The notes beneath the pieces were generated by a model. The model was not told the origin of the DNA. It worked only from the letters and a program-made list of their open reading frames with translations, and made no database searches. This document shows positions 46,135-54,510 of a stretch of 64,000 nt of DNA, in pieces. The stretch comes from Gaiellasilicea sp963850995 (GTDB lineage: Bacteria > Actinomycetota > Thermoleophilia > Gaiellales > Gaiellaceae). The position numbers and the translations under genes are program-made. Where the stretch lies: the NCBI GenBank assembly GCA_963850995.1, contig CAWKNQ010000004.1:62001-126000 (forward strand), read 5' to 3'. Each line of letters begins with the position of its first letter. Within the stretch, counting starts at the first letter, position 1.

Positions 46135-46976
46135 CGCGACCCCTTGGCAAGCGACGCGAGCTCGGCGGCGGCGCTCGCCGTCGGCGATGACGCCGACCAG
46201 GCGAGCTGTCGCGCCGGCTCTGCCAGCCCTTCGACGTCGGTGTCGAGCGCGAGGGCGAGCGCCTCGAGCGCGGCGCGTCGTTCCTCGTCGGTTCGCGCGG
46301 CTCGCAGGAGCGCGACTGCACGGTCGAGCGGCGAGACCTCGCGCGTGCGCAAGAGCCGGCCCCGCCGGAGCAAGACGAGCCCGGCTGCAGCCGAGCCGGC
46401 GACGAGCAGCGCACCGGCGATCCCGGCGGCCCAGGCGAGCAGGGCGGGCCGGGCGCGATACCCGGGCTCGGGCAGGCTCACCGCCGCACGCCACGCCGGC
46501 GGCCACTGATCTCCCTCCTCGCCCGTGCCCTCGAGCGCGGTGCTCTGCTTCCGTAGGCGCGTGACGACCTCGAATGGAGGCCAGTGCACCTCGACGGTCG
46601 GCCCGTTGCCGTAGAAGATCCGCGTGAATGGGAAGCCGGTCGTCCCCTGCTGCGGCAGGCAGTAGAAGCTCAGGCAGTCGAGCCTCATCGTGTACGTGAG
46701 CGCCGTCAGGTTGCCGTCGTCGACCCGCTCGACCGTCGTTCGTTCGCGCCAGGGCATGAAGCGGTTGAGCAGCCGCACCGACTCCGGATCGACGCGCCTG
46801 CGGTCGAGAAGGATGCGCAGCTTGGCCGTGATCGTGTCGCCGAAGGCACTTGTCCGCGGCGACAGCGAGGACGCGACGGCGAAGTCCCTGTCGGGCGGCA
46901 GCGACAGCTCCTCGTCGCCGGCTCCGCCGCAACCGGCAGCGAGCGCCACGAGGCAGAGTGCGAGCGCTCGTCTCAC
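46131..46976 (-). CDS. Lipoprotein of the MoxR operon (BatD-like position)
   Basis: A 281-residue protein whose start is GTG 46976, overlapping the DUF58 stop by 4 bases. The N-terminus has a lipobox (ALAAGC, Cys16). An extracytoplasmic domain of about 130 residues follows (SLPPDRDFAVASSLSPRTSA), then a single helix near residue 160-185 and a cytoplasmic helical tail. The order and topology resemble BatD/oxygen-tolerance proteins, but sequence similarity is too weak to name it. Confidence 0.7.
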   Translation of the reverse strand: MRRALALCLVALAAGCGGAGDEELSLPPDRDFAVASSLSPRTSAFGDTITAKLRILLDRRRVDPESVRLLNRFMPWRERTTVERVDDGNLTALTYTMRLDCLSFYCLPQQGTTGFPFTRIFYGNGPTVEVHWPPFEVVTRLRKQSTALEGTGEEGDQWPPAWRAAVSLPEPGYRARPALLAWAAGIAGALLVAGSAAAGLVLLRRGRLLRTREVSPLDRAVALLRAARTDEERRAALEALALALDTDVEGLAEPARQLAWSASSPTASAAAELASLAKGSR

Positions 46977-47884
46977 CACCAGCGCCCCCGCTCGGTCAGG
47001 CGGCGCTCGGCCCACTCGATGAACGCCGCGTGGACACCGGGCCCGTCGCTGCGCTCGAGCAGGACCGGCTCGAGGCCGAGCTGCTCGAACTGCTCGAGCA
47101 GCTCCCGCCGTCGTACCTCATTCGTCTCGCGACGGTCCTTCGCCTCCCGGCGGCTGAGCCGCACCCGCGTCGTCTCGCGAGCGCTGACGTCGGCGAACGG
47201 AACCGCGATCCCGCTGACGTCGGGGAAGCTCTGCTCCCACGTCGGGTCCTGGATCACGACTGGAATCACGTCCCAGCCGCGCTCCACTGCCTCGAGCCAC
47301 GACTCCCGCGGCGGCGGCGCGAGGAAGTCGGAGAGCACGAAGACGAAGGTGCCGAGCGGCAGCGCCGGCCGGTGGATCGCCAGCTCCTCGAGGCCCCGCG
47401 CGATCGTCTCCTCGTCGGCGGTGAAGGCCCGCTGCTCGTGCCCCGCCCACAGGTCGCGCTTGGCGCGTGGGGCCCGCCAGTACACCTCATCGTCGGCGAG
47501 GTCGACGTACGCGGGCAGGCTGCGTGCCGCGAGCGCGCTGCGAAGGACGATGTCGACGGCCTGCTCGAGGGCTTCGAACTTCCGCAGCCAGGGGAACGGA
47601 TCGCCGTAGAGGGCCATCGACGGCCGCCGGTCGGCCAGGACGACGACCCACGGCGCCTCGTCCGCGAAGCGCTCGCGCACGATGAACTCGTCCAGGCCGG
47701 TGGCCGAGGAGAGCCGAGCCGAGGCGGCCCAGTCGATCGTGTCGACGTTGTCCCCCGGCCGGTACGCGCGCGAGCCCGCGATGTCGGAGCCGACGCCACG
47801 GCGGGCACTCCGCATCGCCGCGTAGGACACGCCGAGCAGCGGGCGGCGCGGGACGAGCGGGAAGATCTGCTCGACCGCGGACAT
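46973..47884 (-). CDS. DUF58-domain protein
   Basis: A 303-residue cytoplasmic protein with the DUF58 signature GSDIAGSRAYRPGDNVDTID. This family combines an N-terminal region with a VWA-like domain that often works with MoxR ATPases. Its start lies 12 bases after the MoxR stop, and its end overlaps the lipoprotein start. No enzymatic residues are apparent. Confidence 0.88.
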   Translation of the reverse strand: MSAVEQIFPLVPRRPLLGVSYAAMRSARRGVGSDIAGSRAYRPGDNVDTIDWAASARLSSATGLDEFIVRERFADEAPWVVVLADRRPSMALYGDPFPWLRKFEALEQAVDIVLRSALAARSLPAYVDLADDEVYWRAPRAKRDLWAGHEQRAFTADEETIARGLEELAIHRPALPLGTFVFVLSDFLAPPPRESWLEAVERGWDVIPVVIQDPTWEQSFPDVSGIAVPFADVSARETTRVRLSRREAKDRRETNEVRRRELLEQFEQLGLEPVLLERSDGPGVHAAFIEWAERRLTERGRWW

Positions 47885-47896
47885 CAGCTCACACCC

Positions 47897-48895
47897 TCAG
47901 CGCCCGGGCGCGGGCGCGTTCGCCAGGCACTCCTCCTGCAGCTGCGCGGCCGCAGCGGGCCAGCCGGACCGGCGCACCTCGGCGAGGAAGCTCGGCCGGA
48001 AGACGATGCGGTGCATGACGACGGGCGTGAACAGCAGCTCGACGTCCGCCGGGACGACGTAGCTGCGCTCCTGGAGCAGGGCCCAGGCGCGCGCGGCCGA
48101 CTCGAGCGCGAGGCTGCCGCGCACCGACGCGCCGATCGCGACGGACTCGAGCTCCCGCGTCGAGCGGACGAGCGAGACGATCCACCGCCGAAGCAGGTCG
48201 TCGACATAGATGGACTGGGCGGCGACGCGCAGCTCGTGGATGTCTGCGACGTCGAGCACGGGCTCGAGCAGGTCGATCGGGTGCCCGGTGCGTTGCTCGT
48301 CGACGATCCGCAGCTCGTCGTCGAGGCCGGGATAGCCGAGCGTCGTGCGCAGGAAGAAGCGGTCGAGCTGCGCCTCCGGGAGCGGGAACGTGCCCTCGAA
48401 CTCGATCGGGTTCTCGGTCGCGAGGAGGAGGAAGGGCTGGGGCACAGGACGAGTCGCGCCGTCGACGGTGACCTGCCCTTCCGCCATCGCTTCGAGCAGG
48501 GCCGACTGCGTCTTCGGCATGGCTCGATTGATCTCGTCGACGAGGACGACGTTCGCGAAGATCGGGCCGGGCCTGAACTCGAAGTCGCGCTCACGCTGGT
48601 TGTAGATCGAGAGCCCGGTGACGTCGGTCGGCTGCAGGTCCGGCGTGCACTGGATTCGCGACGCCTCGACACCCTCGATCGACTGCGCGATCGCGCGCGC
48701 CAGGATCGTCTTCGCGGTACCGGGCACGTCCTCCAGCAGGACGTGGCCGCCGCAGAGCAGGGCCGCGAGAACGAGCTCGATCCGGTCGCGCTTGCCGTGG
48801 ACGACGGTCTCGACGTTGTCGAGGAACCGCTTCGCGATCTCAATGGGACGTGCGAGCGCGTCGTCGTCTGCAGCTCGAAGCGGCTGTGCCTCCAC
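47897..48895 (-). CDS. MoxR-family AAA+ ATPase
   Basis: A 332-residue AAA+ ATPase that probably acts as a chaperone for the downstream VWA proteins. Walker A-like VLLEDVPGTAKTILARAIA, Walker B VVLVDEINRAMPKTQ, sensor 1 in LLLATENPIEFEGTFPL and the sensor 2 region near the end (SVRGSLALESAARAWAL) are present. The first gene of the seven-gene operon, it starts at GTG 48895 with AAGGAGG 4-5 bases upstream. Some MoxR proteins help assemble metalloenzymes or cell-envelope complexes; the client here is unknown. Confidence 0.9.
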   Translation of the reverse strand: MEAQPLRAADDDALARPIEIAKRFLDNVETVVHGKRDRIELVLAALLCGGHVLLEDVPGTAKTILARAIAQSIEGVEASRIQCTPDLQPTDVTGLSIYNQRERDFEFRPGPIFANVVLVDEINRAMPKTQSALLEAMAEGQVTVDGATRPVPQPFLLLATENPIEFEGTFPLPEAQLDRFFLRTTLGYPGLDDELRIVDEQRTGHPIDLLEPVLDVADIHELRVAAQSIYVDDLLRRWIVSLVRSTRELESVAIGASVRGSLALESAARAWALLQERSYVVPADVELLFTPVVMHRIVFRPSFLAEVRRSGWPAAAAQLQEECLANAPAPGR

Positions 48896-49009
48896 GTCCC
48901 TCCTTCGTTCTCCGGCAGGAATGTCGCAATACGCTATATCCAGGAGACGCTTGCGTGGCCAAGCGGTTTGTTACGGGGCGATTACGGACAGCGCGCCCGA
49001 ACCGCGCGG

Positions 49010-49933
49010 CTAGAGCGCGCGGGCGCGGCGGGTGAAGAGGAGCCGCTGCGCCGCGAGCGTCGCGAGCGCCGCGACGACGATCGCGACCAGGTTGACGACG
49101 AGCTGGAGGAGCGCTCCGCCGCACTCGTGCCAGTCTCCGTAGACGGCCGCCACCGCGACGTTGCCGGCGGCCGGGATCGTCGTCACCGAGATGAGGACGC
49201 CGATCAACGCGCCCGCCTTCGCCGTCGTCAGCGAGATCATCCCGGCGACGCCCGCAAGCGCGGCCACGATCACGGAGTAGCGATTCGGGTTCGAGATGAA
49301 GAGCGTCTCCGCGTGTGTCCCGATCGTCTCCGGGAACACACCTAGTTCCTTGAGGACGAAGGCCGCGGCGGCTGCCACGAGGATGGCGACCGGGAAGCCG
49401 ACGAGCAGCGCCGTCAGCGAGCGGCGGGCCAGCGCCGGGCGGCGCTGCACGAGCGCGACGCAGAGGCCGGCAAGCGGCCCGAACTCCGGGCCGACCACCA
49501 TCGCGCCGATGATGAGGATGATCGAGTCGGTGACGATGCCGACGGCGGCGATCATCGTCGCGAGGATCATGAAAGCCAGGAAGCTGCCCGACAGGACGGC
49601 GCTCTCCGACGTCCGTGCCTCCACCTCCTCCCAGACGACGGCATCGGCCGGCGAGCCGACGGCGGCGCGCTCCGCCGCCTCCGCGCGCCTGGAGACGGCC
49701 GCGTCGATCTCGATCGTGACGATGCTGCCGCGCTCCTCCAGCCCGAGCGGCCGCAGCCGCTCGATCACGGCGCTCACGTCCTCGCGCGCGACGTCCGCGA
49801 GCACGAGATCGCCCTCCGGGTCCCGAACGGCACCCTCGATGTGGACGATGTTCAACGCCGAATCGAGCCCGTCCAGGAACGCGAGCACCTTCTCGACGAG
49901 GTCGCTCGGCACGACGAGCCGTAGGTGGACCAC
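49010..49933 (-). CDS. DUF389-family membrane protein
   Basis: A 307-residue protein with a soluble N-terminal ACT-like domain of about 110 residues and five or six transmembrane helices. The family hallmark is ILIIGAMVVGPEFGPLAGL, and SGSFLAFMILATMIAAVGIV precedes it. The start is GTG 49933, chosen because the first strand HLRLVVPSDLVEKVLAFL begins there, 40 bases from the divergent Rieske gene. The function of the family is unknown; TIGR00341-type annotations call it a hydrophobic domain protein. Confidence 0.82.
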   Translation of the reverse strand: MVHLRLVVPSDLVEKVLAFLDGLDSALNIVHIEGAVRDPEGDLVLADVAREDVSAVIERLRPLGLEERGSIVTIEIDAAVSRRAEAAERAAVGSPADAVVWEEVEARTSESAVLSGSFLAFMILATMIAAVGIVTDSIILIIGAMVVGPEFGPLAGLCVALVQRRPALARRSLTALLVGFPVAILVAAAAAFVLKELGVFPETIGTHAETLFISNPNRYSVIVAALAGVAGMISLTTAKAGALIGVLISVTTIPAAGNVAVAAVYGDWHECGGALLQLVVNLVAIVVAALATLAAQRLLFTRRARAL

Positions 49934-49973
49934 GGCCGGGAGCCTAGTGCGTTCCCGGATACAGTCACCACCG

Positions 49974-51032
49974 ATGGCGACGCTCGCCGACGGCCGCACG
50001 CTTCCGTTCGACTGGTACTCCGATCCGGCCGTGCTCCGGCTCGAGCGGGAGCGGATCTTCCGGCACGCGTGGCAGTACGCCGGCCGGGCGGACCAGGTCG
50101 CGGAGCCGGGCTCGTACTTCACCTGCGACGCCGGCGGCGTCCCGGTCGTCGTCGTGCGCGACCGCGAGGGCGATCTGCGCGCGTTCCTGAACGTCTGCCG
50201 CCATCGCGGCTCGCTCGTCTGCGAGGGCGAGGGCCGGCGCGAGACGCTCCAGTGCCCCTACCACGCGTGGACGTACGACCTCGACGGCTCGCTCCGCGCG
50301 GCGCCGCGCACCGACGTCGAGCCGGGCTTCGACCGGAGCGAGCTCGGCCTCGTCCCTGTGTCGGTGGGCGCCTGGGGGCCGTTCGTCTTCGTCAACCCGG
50401 ACGCGGAGGCGGCCCCGCTCGCGGAGCACCTGGGCGAGCTCCCGGCTCTGGTCGCCGCCGCCGGGCTCGACCTCGACGCCCTCCGCTTCCTCGAGCGCGC
50501 GAGCTCGGAGGTCGAGGCGAACTGGAAGGTGTGCTGCGAGAACTACCTCGAGTGCTACCACTGCCAGGTCGCGCACCCGGGCTTCTCCAAGGTGGTGGAC
50601 GTGTCCGTCGACGCCTACGTGCTCGAGCAGAGCCCGACCTTCTCGACCCAGTACGGGCCGGTGCGCGAGGCGTGGCGGGGCGAGTTCGACCCGCGCGGCC
50701 CGGTCGCCCGCGGCCAGTTCCACTTCCTCTGGCCGAACGTGACGATCAACATCATGCCGGGGCACCCCAACCTCTCGATCGGCCCGGTCGTGCCCGCCGG
50801 CCCCGAGCGGACGTCCCGGTTCCTCGACTACTTCGTCGGCCCGGACGTCGAGGAGGCCTGGATCCGCGACCTGCTCGAGTTCGACGGCCAGGTCGGAGCC
50901 GAGGACACGGTGCTCGTGGAGCGCGTGCAGAAGGGCTTGCGGAGCGGGGGGCTCGAACACGGGCGGCTGCTGCCCGAGTCCGAGCGCTTGATCGCCGACT
51001 TCCAGAGCCGCCTCGTCGACGCACTCGGGTAA
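49974..51032 (+). CDS. Rieske aromatic ring-hydroxylating dioxygenase alpha-subunit-like protein
   Basis: A 352-residue oxygenase subunit. The Rieske cluster ligands are CRHRGSLV and CPYHAWTYDLDG, and the catalytic iron domain has NYLECYHCQVAHPGF, giving the usual two His ligands. It lacks a beta-subunit or ferredoxin gene beside it, so it may form a homotrimer and use an electron source encoded elsewhere. Substrates of related enzymes include choline or carnitine analogues and aromatic acids; none can be chosen here. The ATG at 49974 lies between divergent genes. Confidence 0.87.
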   Translation: MATLADGRTLPFDWYSDPAVLRLERERIFRHAWQYAGRADQVAEPGSYFTCDAGGVPVVVVRDREGDLRAFLNVCRHRGSLVCEGEGRRETLQCPYHAWTYDLDGSLRAAPRTDVEPGFDRSELGLVPVSVGAWGPFVFVNPDAEAAPLAEHLGELPALVAAAGLDLDALRFLERASSEVEANWKVCCENYLECYHCQVAHPGFSKVVDVSVDAYVLEQSPTFSTQYGPVREAWRGEFDPRGPVARGQFHFLWPNVTINIMPGHPNLSIGPVVPAGPERTSRFLDYFVGPDVEEAWIRDLLEFDGQVGAEDTVLVERVQKGLRSGGLEHGRLLPESERLIADFQSRLVDALG

Positions 51033-51037
51033 GAGGA

Positions 51038-51066
51038 TTTCACCAGTTCGTTACCCACTGCTAACC
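51038..51066 (+). promoter_or_regulatory. Candidate PHO box upstream of ppk
   Basis: Three similar units, TTTCACC (51038), GTTACCC (51050) and GCTAACC (51060), start 12 and 10 bases apart, close to the 11-base spacing of actinobacterial PHO boxes (GTTCACC units). The site ends 22 bases before the polyphosphate kinase ATG, so PhoP-type control is plausible. Confidence 0.45.
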
Positions 51067-51088
51067 GCAATCACGACATGCTTGGCCG

Positions 51089-53185
51089 ATGGTTGCCGCG
51101 GCTAAGCAGGACGTCTCCGAGCGACTGCTGAACCGCGAGCTCTCGACCCTCGCGTACAACGCCCGGCTGCTCGATCTCGTCGCCGACGACTCGCTGCCGC
51201 TGCTCGAGCGCGCGAAGATGTGCCGCTTCTTCTCGTCCAATCTCGACGAATTCTTCATGGTTCGAGTCGCCGGGCTGCTGGGACTCGACGCCGCGGGGGT
51301 CGTCGTTCGCTCGAGCGACGGGCTGACGCCCCGCGTCGCGCTGGCCCGGATCCGCGAGCAGGTGCTCGAGCTGAGCGAGCGCCAGTCGAAGCTCTGGCGG
51401 AAGTCACTCTGCCCCGCCCTCGCCGAGCAGGGGATCTGGATTGTCACCATCGCCGACCTCGAAGCAGACGAGCTGGAGACGTTGGAGAAGAGGTTCCAGC
51501 ACGAGGTCTTCCCCGTGCTGACTCCACTCGGCGTTGGTCCCGGCCAGCGCTTCCCCTACATCTCCGGGCTGTCGCTCAGCCTGGGCGTGCTCGCGCGCGA
51601 TCCCGAGACGGACGAGGAGCGATTCGCGCGGGTCAAAATGCCAGAAGGGCTGCCGCGCTTCTTCCCGATCGGCGAGGGCGGGCGAGTGCTGCTGCTGGAG
51701 AATGTGATCGGCCACTTCCTGGACCGGCTCTTCCCGGGGATGGAGATCGTCGAGCGCGTCGCGTTCCGTGTCACGCGCGACGCCGACTTCGAGGTCTCCG
51801 ACGACGCCGACGATCTGCTCGAGGCGGTCGAGCACGAGCTGCGACGGCGTCGCTTCGGCGACGTCGTGCGCCTCGAAGTCTCGAGCTCGACGTCGCGGGC
51901 GATGCTCGAGCGGCTGCAGCAGGGCCTCGGGGTCGCGGACGCCCAGATCTACGAGGTCCACGGCCCGCTCGACCTCGCCGATCTCGACCAGCTCGTCGAC
52001 CTCGATCGCCCGGAGCTCAAGTACGAGCAGTCCCACGGCGCCACGCCGGCGCGGCTCGTCCACGTGAAAGAGGCGCGCGACCTGTTCGCGGAGATGCGGC
52101 GCGCGGACTTCCTCGTCCACCAGCCCTACGAGTCGTTCGCAGGCAGCTTCGAGGCCTTCGTGCACGCGGCCGCGAGGGATCCAGACGTGATCGCAATGAA
52201 GACGGCCGTGTACCGAACGAGCGGCGACAGCCCGCTCGTGCCGGCGCTGATCGAGCTCGCCGAGGACGGGAAGCAGAGCGTCTGTCTCGTCGAACTGAAG
52301 GCGCGGTTCGACGAGCACCGCAACATCGAATGGTCGCGCTCGCTCGAACAAGCCGGCGTCCACGTCGTCTACGGCTTTTCCGACCTGAAGGTGCACGCCA
52401 AGATGACGCTCGTCGTCCGGCGCGAGGGCGACTCGCTGCGCCGGTACGTACACGTCGGCACCGGCAACTACCACGCCGTGACCGCCCGCTCCTACGAGGA
52501 CCTGAGCCTGTTCACGGCCGACCCGGAGATCGCAGAGGACATCGCCGCGCTCTTCAACTACCTGACGGGCTTCGGCCGGCCGGAGCGCTTCCGGAAGATC
52601 CTCGTCGCGCCGTTCAGCCTGCGCTCGGCCCTGATCGAGCGGATTCGGGCGGCCGGGGCGGCCGCGAACGCGGGCAAGCACGCCCGGATCCGGATCAAAG
52701 TGAACGCGCTCACCGACGAAAGCGTGATCGAGGAGCTCTACGGCGCCTCCCAGAACGGAGCGCAGATCGAGGTCGTCTCGCGCTCGATCTGCATGCTCCG
52801 ACCCGGGGTGCCGGGGATGAGCGAGAACATCCGCGTCCGATCGATCGTCGGCCGCTTCCTCGAGCACAGCCGCGTCTACGCGTTCGAGATCGACGAAGAG
52901 ACCGAGTTCTTCATCGGGAGCGCGGACTTGATGACGCGCAACCTCGACCGGCGAGTGGAGGTGGTCGTACCGGTAGAGCAGGCACGGCTGCGGCAGGAGC
53001 TCGTCGCGATCTTCGACAGCGCGTTCGCGGACACGGTCTCGTCGTGGGAGCTCGGCGCGGACGGGACGTGGACGCGCCTGCGACGAGAGAAGGACGAGCG
53101 CAACCACAGCCACCAGCTCAACCTGCAGCGCCGCGCCAGGGTTCGGACACGCCGCGCCGGGGGAGCACGCAGGGGAGGTAGGTGA
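51089..53185 (+). CDS. ppk: Polyphosphate kinase Ppk1
   Basis: A 698-residue enzyme that makes polyphosphate from ATP. The opening is RLLNRELSTLAYNARLL, with FFSSNLDEFFMVRVAGL close behind. The phosphorylated His455 lies in HVGTGNYHAVTARSYED, and the second catalytic His is in the HSRVYAFE segment. The length fits the four-domain Ppk1 family. A 31-base gap leads to ppx in the same direction, so synthesis and breakdown are transcribed together. The C-terminal 30 residues are basic and unusual in length. A PHO-like repeat precedes the start. Confidence 0.95.
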   Translation: MVAAAKQDVSERLLNRELSTLAYNARLLDLVADDSLPLLERAKMCRFFSSNLDEFFMVRVAGLLGLDAAGVVVRSSDGLTPRVALARIREQVLELSERQSKLWRKSLCPALAEQGIWIVTIADLEADELETLEKRFQHEVFPVLTPLGVGPGQRFPYISGLSLSLGVLARDPETDEERFARVKMPEGLPRFFPIGEGGRVLLLENVIGHFLDRLFPGMEIVERVAFRVTRDADFEVSDDADDLLEAVEHELRRRRFGDVVRLEVSSSTSRAMLERLQQGLGVADAQIYEVHGPLDLADLDQLVDLDRPELKYEQSHGATPARLVHVKEARDLFAEMRRADFLVHQPYESFAGSFEAFVHAAARDPDVIAMKTAVYRTSGDSPLVPALIELAEDGKQSVCLVELKARFDEHRNIEWSRSLEQAGVHVVYGFSDLKVHAKMTLVVRREGDSLRRYVHVGTGNYHAVTARSYEDLSLFTADPEIAEDIAALFNYLTGFGRPERFRKILVAPFSLRSALIERIRAAGAAANAGKHARIRIKVNALTDESVIEELYGASQNGAQIEVVSRSICMLRPGVPGMSENIRVRSIVGRFLEHSRVYAFEIDEETEFFIGSADLMTRNLDRRVEVVVPVEQARLRQELVAIFDSAFADTVSSWELGADGTWTRLRREKDERNHSHQLNLQRRARVRTRRAGGARRGGR

Positions 53186-53216
53186 GACCGGGATTCCGGC
53201 CGAAGGGGTCACCACA

Positions 53217-54106
53217 ATGACGGGGATGCGGGTAGGCGTCATCGATGTGGGGTCGAACACAGTGCGCCTGCTCGTCGCGTCCGCTGACGACGACACCGTC
53301 GCGGCGATCCGCGAGGAGCGCGCCTACCTCGGCCTCGGCGCGGAGCTGCTTGTCCACGGCCGCGTGCGGCGACGCAAGCTCGACGAGGTGGCCGAGGTGA
53401 CGCGTGCGTACGCTCAGATCGCGCGCAGGCTCGGTGTCCGTGAGCTGGAAGTGGTGGTCACGGCGCCCGGCCGTCAGGGCGACCCCGGCCGCCTGCTCGA
53501 GCGAATCGGATTGGCCACGGCAGCCGAAGTGCGGGTGGTTTCCGCGGAGGAGGAAGGTCGGCTCGCGTTCGCCGGTGCAGTCTCCCGCACGGATCCCGGC
53601 GACGGCATCGTCGCCGTCTGCGACGTCGGCGGCGGCTCGACGGAGGTCGTCGTCGGCACCCGGCTGATCGGACCAGCCTGGGTCCGCTCCGTGGACGTCG
53701 GCTCGCTCCGCCTCACGGCCGCCGACGCTGCCCAGCGACCCCCCGACTCGCGGCCGAGATCGAGCACGCGCGCAACGTGGTCCGGGATGCGTTCGCGCGC
53801 ATCCAGCCGCCTCAGCCGGAGGTCGCGCTCGCCACGGGAGGGAGCGCGCGGGCCGTCGCGAAGATCGTCGGCCGCGAATACGGGATGGAAGAGATCGAAC
53901 GCGTCGTCCGGCTGCTGACGGAACGGCCGTCGCGCGACAGCGCCGCCCAACTCGGGTTGAGGCCCGAACGCGTCCGCACGCTCCTCGCGGGCGCGCTCCT
54001 GCTCGCCGAGGTCTCGCGTCAACTGGGGATCCCGTTCAGCCCGACGCGCGGCGGCATCCGCGAGGGAGCCGCGCTGCAGCTGGCGCGCCGGCGTATCGCC
54101 GCCTAG
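53217..54106 (+). CDS. ppx: Exopolyphosphatase/pppGpp phosphatase (Ppx/GppA), frame broken
   Basis: A protein of about 296 residues of the sugar-kinase-like actin fold, which removes terminal phosphate from polyphosphate. The phosphate-1 motif is VGVIDVGSNTVRLLVA and the phosphate-2 motif AVCDVGGGSTEVVVG; EEEGRLAFAGAV contains the catalytic Glu region. The frame breaks at a six-C run (53739-53744), where one base appears missing: DAAQRP is followed by LAAEIEHARNVVRDAF in the next frame. It is short, like actinobacterial Ppx1, and its end overlaps the convergent NUDIX gene by 4 bases. Confidence 0.88.
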
Positions 54107-54510
54107 ACGTATCCCAGCAGCTCCAGGTCCCGCTCGTAGCTGAGCAGCGCCGCGACCTCGCCGGGCTCGAGCCAACGCACCTCGTCGACCTCGGGCGTGG
54201 CTTCGAAGGCACCGCCGCCTACCGGCCGCATCCGCCACCAGCGCACGCGCTTCGGTCGCCCGCGCGAATCGACGTAGCGCGTCTGCGGCAGCTCGTCCTC
54301 GAGCACGCACGCGAGGCCGGTCTCCTCCCGGACCTCGCGCAACGCACACTCCTCGTCGCTCTCACCCGGATCCGCCTTGCCCTTCGGAAAGGTCCAGTCG
54401 TCGTACTTGGGCCGGTGCACGAGAAGGACGCGGCCGTCGTCACGGACGACAACTCCTCCGGCCGCACGGACTACGCCGTCTTCGAGAGCCGCTTCCACGC
54501 CCGCCTCCAC
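54103..54510 (-). CDS. NUDIX hydrolase
   Basis: A 135-residue NUDIX enzyme. The box is complete: GKADPGESDEECALREVREETGL read in two pieces has GX5EX7REVXEEXGL. The opening GVVVRDDGRVLLVHRP is the usual beta strand. The start is GTG 54510 or 54498; both lie inside the upstream CHAD gene's 3' end (stop at 54471). Relatives next to CHAD and Ppx genes are often MutT1-like diphosphohydrolases, perhaps acting on oxidised nucleotides or diphosphoinositol-like compounds. The substrate is inferred only. Confidence 0.85.
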   Translation of the reverse strand: MEAGVEAALEDGVVRAAGGVVVRDDGRVLLVHRPKYDDWTFPKGKADPGESDEECALREVREETGLACVLEDELPQTRYVDSRGRPKRVRWWRMRPVGGGAFEATPEVDEVRWLEPGEVAALLSYERDLELLGYV

